A stretch of DNA of 64,000 nt from Ascaphus truei (lineage: Eukaryota; Chordata; Amphibia; Anura; Ascaphidae): contig CM071579.1 in assembly GCA_036426205.1 (NCBI GenBank), forward strand, positions 20,607,079 to 20,671,078. The letters run 5' to 3'. Each line of letters begins with the position of its first letter. Position 1 is the stretch's first letter. A program made the position numbers and the translations under genes. A model generated the notes under the pieces. It made no database searches, was not told the DNA's origin, and worked only from the letters and a program-made list of their open reading frames with translations. Shown in pieces: positions 46,101 to 55,623 of the stretch.

Positions 46101-49100
46101 TAATAACTTCTTCCGTGCCAGGAAGGCCTGAAATACCACATGCCGCCTCTAAGGCCGAGTCCATAGAAGGACAGGCCGTGCTGAGGCGTGCGGACGCTCC
46201 GCGCTGAGCCCCTGCATCCTCAATGAGGATGCCTTGAGAGGGGGCTCACGCGAGCGTCCGCAGGCGTGCTGACGAGATGGAGGTTTCAGCCGAGCGCCAA
46301 GCTGTTTTTCAGCACGCTGTCGGCTGAAAACCTCCAATCACAGCACAGCAGTGTCGACGTCACGGCGCCGTGACGTCAGTGCGTCGCGGGCGATTGGCCC
46401 AGCGACGTCACTGCCCCGCCTCCAACCACCTCCCCCCGGCTCCGATCGCGCCCGCTGGCTCGCCTGTATGGGCATGAAATCGCCCAGATTTCCTCAGGCG
46501 AGCCTCAGCGTCAGCGCGGCTCGGATCGCCTCACCCCTCTATGGCCTGGGCCTAACGCTGAAAGGGGACTTCTCTTGAATAAAATATTCATTGAATAAAC
46601 TAAAATAGTTCAGGTTTGAGCAGGGATGGGCAACTCGAGTCCTCAAGGGCCACCAACAGGTCAGGTTTTCTGGATATTCCAGCTTCAGCATAGGTGGCTC
46701 AATCAGAGGCTCAGTCAAAGACTGAGACTCTGATTGAGTGACCTGTGCTGAAGCAGGGTTGTAGAAGGGAAGGAATGGTCACTACTTCCTGAGCACCGAT
46801 CAACAACGTAGTAGATTAAAAGTTCTTTATTACAAAAAGCTAGATATCATCTACTTGCTGTGTGACTTGTGCTTCATGGAAGTAGTGACCATTCCTTCCC
46901 TTCTCACAACTTGCTATGTCCTTTGTGAATGGAGCACACAGGCATCTCCACTTACCACAGGTATATCCATTCAACGAAGGCGTCATCCATGCATGAAGAC
47001 GCCGGAGATACGCACACCGATCCCCCGTCCTCAGCTGCCGCGGTTGGCCTCTTTGGTCACGGCCCCCAGGAAGATCTTTGCACGCGCACGCACCATCACT
47101 TGAGCTTGCCCAACCACGCGGCAGCCGGTTTGCAGAGGCACAGCTCCCGTACAGCTTCCAAATACAAATCGGTTGAGTGAGGGGCAGGCTCGCAAGCCTC
47201 CAGCGGATGGCGGTTTCTACGGCCGGCGTCTCTCTCAGGACGCCATCCACGTTTTTTCCCCCAGCCACGGCATAACCCGGTGCTGTTTATGGCTCATCAA
47301 ACGGGGCACGTCATCAGCTTCTACATGCTGGAAAGGGTGGTATGTGAGACCGTCGGTAAGGTAGCATTATTGGGACTTTCATGGTCGACAGTTAGTTGAA
47401 CGGTGGTCATTTTTTTCTGTGCCCCTTGTGTCCACATTTGCTTATTAACCTCCGCTGATTCCTGATTCCTTCATATAATCAACACCACCCCCATGTTTAT
47501 TCATATGCACTTTATATTTTATAACCTGCTTGGAGATTCCAATCCTTGGCTCTACCTGGACAGTGATTGTATACCTTCTACAATGATGTTTTTAGCCTTG
47601 GACATTGGAGTTCATTCTCCATTTTTTCTGTGCTGAAGCAGGGACTGATTTAGCCACCTGTGCTGAAGCAGGGATATCCGGAAAACATGACCTGTTGGTG
47701 ACCCTTGAGTACTGGCGTTAGCCACCCCTGGGTTAGAGGCTGCCTCCTGCTCTGCACTGGGTCCTTGTGTCAATCAGCTATCCTGTACTGTGAATAGGAA
47801 ACCTCCCCTATGACTAGACCAACCCATTCTGCTGGATCAGTGTTCCCTGTGCTAGAGGGACAGTGACATCATGGACCGTGAGTGTGCAGGCTATATCTGT
47901 GTCCTCACCTGTAGTTGCAGGGATGCATGTGTGAGGTGCTGGGGAAAGGGCGGTCCACAAAGTGATCAATTATAATCCCCATGATAGGCTGGGTCCTTTC
48001 ATACTGCCTGCAATGCAACAAACACATTGGTATTATTTACCTGCAGGGCCCCCCTCTCCCCTATCACATCCGCTCAGAAGCTATATCCCTCCAGCTCAGG
48101 AGAGGGCATGGGTGAAGCATTAGTATAAGGCAATCTGCACCAGCAGGGCACAAACACCTCCTAGAATATAAGCTGAGTGGATGGATTCCAAGAAATCACA
48201 ACACTCGCAGCAATATGGCCCCATGATTATTTGATAGGGGTAGCACTCTGGCTGAGCTCTTGGCTGCCAGAGGTTTGTATTGTGAAGATTGAGATAATGT
48301 GAGTGGCTATCATCACCTCCATTTTGGCCTAAAGCACCATTTTCTGAGTGTTTGCTATATGAATGTATATTTGTCTCATTCGTGAATGAATGAATGAACT
48401 GTGAATGTTTGAATCTGCAAAGTATCGCTCCTAGATATAACTAACCCTTTTTAATTCCTACAAGGCAGGCAAGAATTGAAATAGCATTCGTAAGCGATTA
48501 GACATTCCTGCTGATCTGAGTTCTTTCTTATCTGACAGCCACAGCATACATACAGGGCTGGACAGAGTAACTCCCTTATGTCACAGGGTTGGGAGGCCCA
48601 CATTATGGTAAATTATCGATAAGAATATAGCAATGTAAAGCATATATAGGCATCAGCAAATATATTTTTGCAAGTCATCATATCATCATTTATCTATAAG
48701 CCAGCCCCCTTAAGGGGTGTATTACTCATTTTGAAATGTATAAAAATGTGATACTAAGCAATATGTTTTCAGAGGCTTGAGTTCTTTCTGAATTCTTGTC
48801 TCCCAATTGTGCCTTGGTACAGATAAACTCACGTGTTACTTTTTTGAACCCTTGTCTCATTGATCTTATTTCTATGCTTTGACAGTATGGTCAGCAAAGA
48901 GGGGGAAGTTAGTGGTCAGTACGGGCAGATGCAAAGCACATGTGTGTGAGCTGTGTTACTGGAGGGGGGGAAGTTAGTGGTCAGTACGGGCAGACGCAAA
49001 GCACTTGTGTGTGAGCTGTGTTACTGGAGGGGGGGTAGTGGTCGGTACGGGCAGATGCAAAGCACTTGTGTGTGAGCTGTGTTACNNNNNNNNNNNNNNN

Positions 49101-52100
49101 NNNNNNNNNNNNNNNNNNNNNNNNNNNNNNNNNTGCTGTTATGACGAGTATGGTCAGCAAAGAGGGGGAAGTAGTGGTCAGTACGGGCAGTATGCCAAAG
49201 CACATGGTGTGACGGCTGTGTTACGGAGGGGGGGAAAGTTAGTGGCAGTACGGGCAGACGCAAAGCACTGAGGGTGAGCTGTGTTACTGGAGGGGGGGAA
49301 AAGTTAGTGGGTCAGTAGGGAAGACGCAAGCATTGTGTGTGAGTGTGTTACTGGAGGGGGGTAGTGGGTCGGTACGGGCAGGGATGCAAAGCACTTGTGT
49401 GTGAGCGGTGTTAAGGGAGAGGTGGGGAAGTTGATGGTCAGCTGACAGGCAGAAGACGCAAAGCACCTGTTGTGTGAGCTGTGTTACTGGCAGGGGTGGG
49501 GGGGGGAGTTAGTGGTCAGTAGGGCACAGACCCGCGCAAAGCACTTGTGTGTGAGCTGTGTTATTGGAGGAGGGGGGGGGGAGTTAGTGGTCCAGTACGG
49601 GCAGATGCCAAAGCCTTGTGTGTGAGCTGTTTACTGGAGGAGGGGGGGGGGGGAAGTTAGTGGTCCAGCGGGGCAGACGCAAAGCACATGTGTGTGAGTT
49701 GTGTTATTGGAGGGAGGGGGGGGGGGAGTTAGGGGGGAGTTAGTGGCAGTACGGGCAGACGCAAAGCACTTGTGTGTGGCTGTGTTACTGGAGGAGGGGG
49801 GGGGGTTAGTGGTCAGTTAGGGCAGACGCAACACTTGTGTGTGAGCATGTGTTAATGGAGGGGGGGGGGAAGTTAGTGTCGGTCTTAGGGCAGATGCAAA
49901 GCACTGTCGTGTGAACTTGTGTACTGGAGGGGGGGGGGGGAGTTAGTGGTCGGTAGAGGCAGAGATAGGGCAGATGCAAGCACTTTGTGTGAGCTGTGGT
50001 TATGGGGAGGGGGGGGGGAGTTCGTGGTCAGTAAGGGGAAGTGCAAAGCACTTGGTGTGAGCTGTGGTACTGGAGGAGGGGTGGGGGGGAGTCGTGGTCA
50101 GTTACGGGCAGATGGCAAAGCAATGTGTGTGGCTTGTTCGTTAATGGAGGAGGGGGGGGGGAGTTAGTGGTCAGTACGGGCAGACGCAAAGCCATTGTGT
50201 TTGAGATGTGTACTGCGGAGGAGGGGGGGGGGGGAAGTGGTCAGTAAGGGCAGAAGCAAGCACGTGTGGGTGAGCTGTGTTAACTGGAGGGGCGGGGGGG
50301 GAGTTATGTTAGGGGTCAGTACGGCAGTGCAAGCACTTGTGTAGTGAGCTGGTGTATGGAGGAGGGGGGGGAAGTTAGTGGTCAGGACGGGCAGTGACAA
50401 AGCACTGGTGTGTGAGCTGTGTTTATGGAGGAGGGGGGGGGGGGTTAGTGCGTCAGTACGGGCAGACGCAAAAAGCACTTGTCTGTGTGAGCGGTGTTAA
50501 GGGAAAAGGGGGGGGGAAGTTAGAAGTTAGTGGTTCAGTACGGGCCCAGACGCAAGCACTTGTGGTGAGCTGTGTTACGGGGAGGGTCGGGGGGGGGGGG
50601 GTAGGTGGTCAGTACGTGCAGACGCAAAGCACTTGTGGTGAGCGTTGTTCCTGGAGGATGGGGGGGGGGGGGGGGAGGGAGGTAGTGGTCCAGTAGGGCA
50701 AGATGACAAAGCACTTGTGTGTGAGCTTGTTACTGAGTGGGGGGGGGGGAAGTTAGTGGTCCGTACGGGCAGACGCAAAGCCCTGTGTGTGAGCTGTGTA
50801 TTGAGGAGGGGGGAGGGGAGGTTAGTGGTCAGTACGGCAGAAACCAAAGCCTTGTGGTGAAGCTGTTGTGTATTGGATGGAGGGGGGGGGGAAGTTAGTG
50901 GTCGTACGGGCCCCCGACGCAAGCCCTTGTGTGTGAGCTGGTTTCTGAGGAGGGGGGGGGGTGGGTCACTGGTTGACATAAAGGCAGGTTTGTTTATTTC
51001 ATAGGCGCAGGTCAGAGTGAGGGTGCCAGTAGGCGTCCCCACCGTCCCGATACGACAGCTTGGAATCCTGCCGGGGGACAGGAGGGAAGTTACGACAAGG
51101 CTCTCGGGCATGCGAAAAGTCACAAGGCTATACTCCCACAACCCGACTGTATCGGACCAGCTGATGGAAATGCTTGACGCTTCTACCCCTACATAAAAGG
51201 GTGGGAAGACACCTCTCCTGCAGCACTAATATGTGACAGCTACAGGCTTACCCGGCAGGAGGCTACAGCAAGGACTACTGTATATCTGCATGTATTGTAG
51301 TATGTACCCTTTAAGTCCAAGGAGCTGAACATCTCCAAGTGAATCCTACGAAGAGGCAAGAAGAATGTTATACAAAGGGCGCCATCGATAATCCCCAGCC
51401 CAGATTACTGCTGCCGTCAGCGGAGAGAAGGTGGGCCCTGTCATCTGGCGTTCCAAGCAATGAGCTCTATGCACAAGCTGTGGAGTGCTTAGCTGTAGGG
51501 TTTACACCCAGCTGCCATTCCAGTCTACAACGGAGGTCGAGCAGCTACACCAGGGCGGCAAAAACTCCAGTCCTCAAGGGAGCCACCACAGGTCCAGTTT
51601 TGTTAAGGAATCCTGCTTCAGCCACAGGATGTCAATCGGTTCACCGAAACCCCACTGATGAGCTTGCCGGTGTGATGCAGGGAATCCATAAAAACTGACC
51701 CCTGTTGTGGCCCTTCAGGACAGGAGTTGGCCACCTGTGAGATCACAAAGGCAAAGGCCTCCTGGTGGCCCAGTCTAAACTTTACACTGATGGAAGGGGG
51801 TATGGATCACAGCCAACAAAAGGCATTCCATATGGACAAGAGACGAGAGCGCGTAACGGGCTTAGATGCGGGACGCCACTTGCTGGTTACCGTACAGAAA
51901 TAACGCATTCATGGCCTGCTTCCTGGAAAGCCTGTACCCGCGGGGGGGTCACTTGGTGACCGAGAGTAGTGATTTCAGCAGAATGGACAGACGGATTATA
52001 GGACAGTGTACGAACCTTGATTTCTATGGTCACACCAGGATAGATGGGGACGGTGACAGATAGTCCCGGCAGGTATAGCAGCACCAAATCCCTAGCGCCG

Positions 52101-55100
52101 CGCTTAACCGCAACACATAGGTATCTCCAAACCATATTAAAACAAAGCGTTTTCACCGCTGACAACGGTTACGGCGAAGGAAATGCGCACTAGAAGATAC
52201 AGGCGGATACCGCCCGGGGGGCACGGACTACACGGATTACGCCTCGGGGGCTCACGAACTACCGGAAGTACAGCCTCGGGGCACGACTACACGGCATACC
52301 GCCTCGGGGGACACGAATCTACACGGATACCGCCCCTCAGGGGGCACGACTACACGGATATACGCCCGCCGTGCGGGGCACGAACACGGATACCACCTGC
52401 GGCGGGCAGACTACACAGTTTCTACCGCCTCGGGGCACGGACCTTACAGGATACCGCCTCGACGGGCACACGAACTACAAGGATTACCGCCTCGGGGGGC
52501 ACGACTACACGGATATCCCGCACGCGGGCACGGGATCTACACGGATACGACCCGCGCGGCAACGGACTACAACGGATACCGCTAGGGGGCAGACTACACA
52601 GGTACCGCCTCGGGGAACGACTACACGGTACCGCCTGGGGCACGATACACGGATACGCCCCGCGGGCCACGACTACGGATTACCGCCCGGGGCACGACTA
52701 CACGGATACCGCCGGGGGCTACGACTACACGGATACCGCATCGGGGGCACGGAATACACCGATACCGGGGCGACTCAGATCCGCCTCGGGGGCACGGACT
52801 CACGGATACCGCCACGGCCGCCTCGGGCGTACACGATTACGCTCGGGGCCGATACGTGACGCCTCGGGACGCACGATTACACGGATACCGCCTCGGGGCA
52901 CGCGTTTGCACCGCAGCGGTGCTGCGTATTGGTATATGAGTTCAACCAGAGAAACTAGAAACTATCAGACAAAGGTCCAAGTTGTGGATCGAAACGTCGA
53001 TCACCTTTGTAATACATTTGTACTTTATTATATCCAGCCCTCAGGAGTACGGTCTGTCCTACCTTCTTGGATGCAACTGCATATAGGCTACTAGAACCAA
53101 AGCACAACATGAAAATGTTACGTACAGGAGGGATTTCCTGCAAGTCCATACATATGTCACATATGTACGAATACATAGGGCTACAAAAGAAATATATTTC
53201 CAGACAGGAAAATGTATACTATATACAGTAAAGGAGTCAGGGCACACTAACAGTAATAATCCAAACGATAGGAGCGGGTGCTTCTGCTAACGTTACTAAC
53301 TGAACTATGCAGAAGGGCAAAAAAGCCGACACACCAAAGTGGAGCAAATAATATGTCTGTACAAGCCTAATGTTTTGGCTTCCCACACTCTAGAAAAAGC
53401 TCCATTGGGAAGCCGAAAACATGGCTAGTAAAAGACACATTTGTTGTTACGCTGATTTTTTGACACTGACACACAAACACACACCACAAAACACACATAA
53501 AACACACACACACACACCACTCGTTTCCCCCTTTACTACTCTATCCCCAGAAGGAAGAAGATGAATCTTTGGCACTAACTTCTCGTTCATTTCCAACACC
53601 AGATTCGAGCTCATGGAATCACTGCGAAAGAGAGAGAAACTTGCTGAAGTATAAGCAATGGGAACCTCATCTCCATGCACACTGCTGTGACTCTGAGACT
53701 CTGAATGTAATGATCGGATGTTACCCCTCTTCCTACACGCGGCCAACAACCACCTCCGGTCCCCCCCACGCAGACACTGCTCGTGTGGACAAGACTGACC
53801 TTACCTCGGAGGTCTTCAGGAGATCTCCACACACATGGAGCGCCCCCACCGCGGCAGCTGACCCGACAGAGCTTTCTTGCCTCATGCGTCAACCTCGGGG
53901 ATGTCTTTGATTGCCAAGTTTAAAACTGTGAAAAGACAGAAAGGACATTTGAATCCCCACGCCTGTAATCAATTCTGCAGCTTTGAAGCATGAAAGAGCC
54001 AGCAGCTACTGATGCAGCGGCCGTTATTCGAACACATCTCGGCGCCGATTTTGAGTTCTCTGCTGGTCCCCACCAGCACGAAACGCTCGGCCATCTCCCA
54101 GGCACCCGCGCTATCCCAGGCACCCGCGCTATCCCCCAGGCACCCGCGCTTATCCCCCAGGCACCCGCGATTAGCCACACCCAGGCACCCGCGCTTATCG
54201 CCCCAGGCACCCGCGCTTATCGCGGATGTTTTGTTTGAATTTCATGGATTCTGTTTCTTTGTTTGCAATAAAATGGATGAATTGTAAAGTGTACAGTACT
54301 GTGCTACTGTGTCACTGTGTCACTGTGCTACTGTGCTACTCTGCTGCTGTGTCACTGTGCTACTGTGCTACTGTGCTACTGTGTCACTGTGCTACTGTGT
54401 CACTGTGCTACTGTGCTACTGTGTCACTGTGCTACTGTGTCACTGTGCTACTGTGTCACTGTGCTACTATGTCACTGTGCTACTGTGTCAATTTCATGTT
54501 TTTAAAAGCCAGAACACTAAAATTCGTTTGTCTGCACTCGCCGCGCTCACATCTTAGTGCGGGAAGGCTGAAATTCATCCTGCGGTTTCAAATCGGGTTT
54601 CCGATGTACATGACGCGTGAAGTGTCCGAATAATGGGCGCTACATCAGTAGCACAGTAAAGCTACAACAAGAGATGGGCTACTAACGTCATTGGATGTCA
54701 ACAGATCTGCAGAGAGAGGGCGGGAATCATGACACAGGCTACATTCTTAAACACAGTGTGTGCCAGACGTTTATATTCCCTATATAAGACCAGCAAATGG
54801 TAATCCCACGTGTGAGCACATTCACATGTCTCAGACAGGTCCGTAACCTGCCCTTCCCCCTATCTCGTAGCATACACCGCTTCCACTGCAGCCAGGGATT
54901 CTGGGTAATGATATGCAAATGAGCACACACAGTGTATAGAAGACGCTGACTTGCAGGGATTCTAAGTTCTAGTTGCCCCTGTTGGATGGGAAAGGAACCC
55001 CGAGGGTGGGAAAGGAACCCCGAGGGTGGGTAAGGAACCCCGAGGGTGGGTAAGGAACCCCGAGGGTGGGTAAGAACACCATGCATGATCTTGTATATTA

Positions 55101-55589
55101 GGGAGAATTAGGGAGAGCATAAGGCAGGTGCGCTCAACTCCAGTCCTCAAGCACCCCCCTCCCCCCAGGTTTTCAGAATATCCCTGCTTCAGCGCAGCTG
55201 GTTCAAACAGAGGCTCAATCTTCGATTGAGCCACATGTGCTGAAGCTGGGATGTCCTGGCATGTTGGGGGTTGAGGACTGGAGTTGGGCGTCCCTGACAT
55301 AAATGATGATGATTCCACCTAAGAAAAAGAAGAAGAGCATAAAAGTGCAAAAAGAGACGAGGAGAGCAGCTTTACCCAATCCGAGCCTGTTGGGGAGGAG
55401 GTGGAACGGGTACAGATCTTCTCTCCGAGCCGAGCCTGCACAATCACCTGGACAGTCTGGGGAAAGGAGGTTTTCATTCAGCCACGGAGTGTACAAATGC
55501 GAACCTGGAGAGATGCACCTGGCAGCAGGCGTGTGTCAGCACTACACGGGGCAGCTCTCATTACTTGCTCATGGGGTATGCATGTATGC

Positions 55590-55623
<34 letters not shown>

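Larger units (their letters stand above)
54009..54648. mobile_element. TA-flanked TIR element, copy A (640 bp), with internal minisatellites
   Basis: Ends CTGATGCAGCGGCCGTTATT and its inverted partner (TAATGGGCGCTACATCAG), TA at 54007-54008 and 54649-54650. The body matches copy B at 62806-63156 (TTTGTTTGAATTTCATGGAT; CCAGAACACT.AAAT). It contains two tandem arrays absent from copy B. Superfamily not assigned. Confidence 0.88.

Noticed and set aside
50969..53925. ATG13 as a decayed pseudogene
   Set aside because: Indels are limited to one stretch and to homopolymers, splice sites and synonymous positions look conserved, and flanking exons are intact.
54226..54633. Hydrophobic Cys/Val/Leu-rich ORF resembling a membrane protein
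   Set aside because: Translation of an 8-bp array inside a transposable element.
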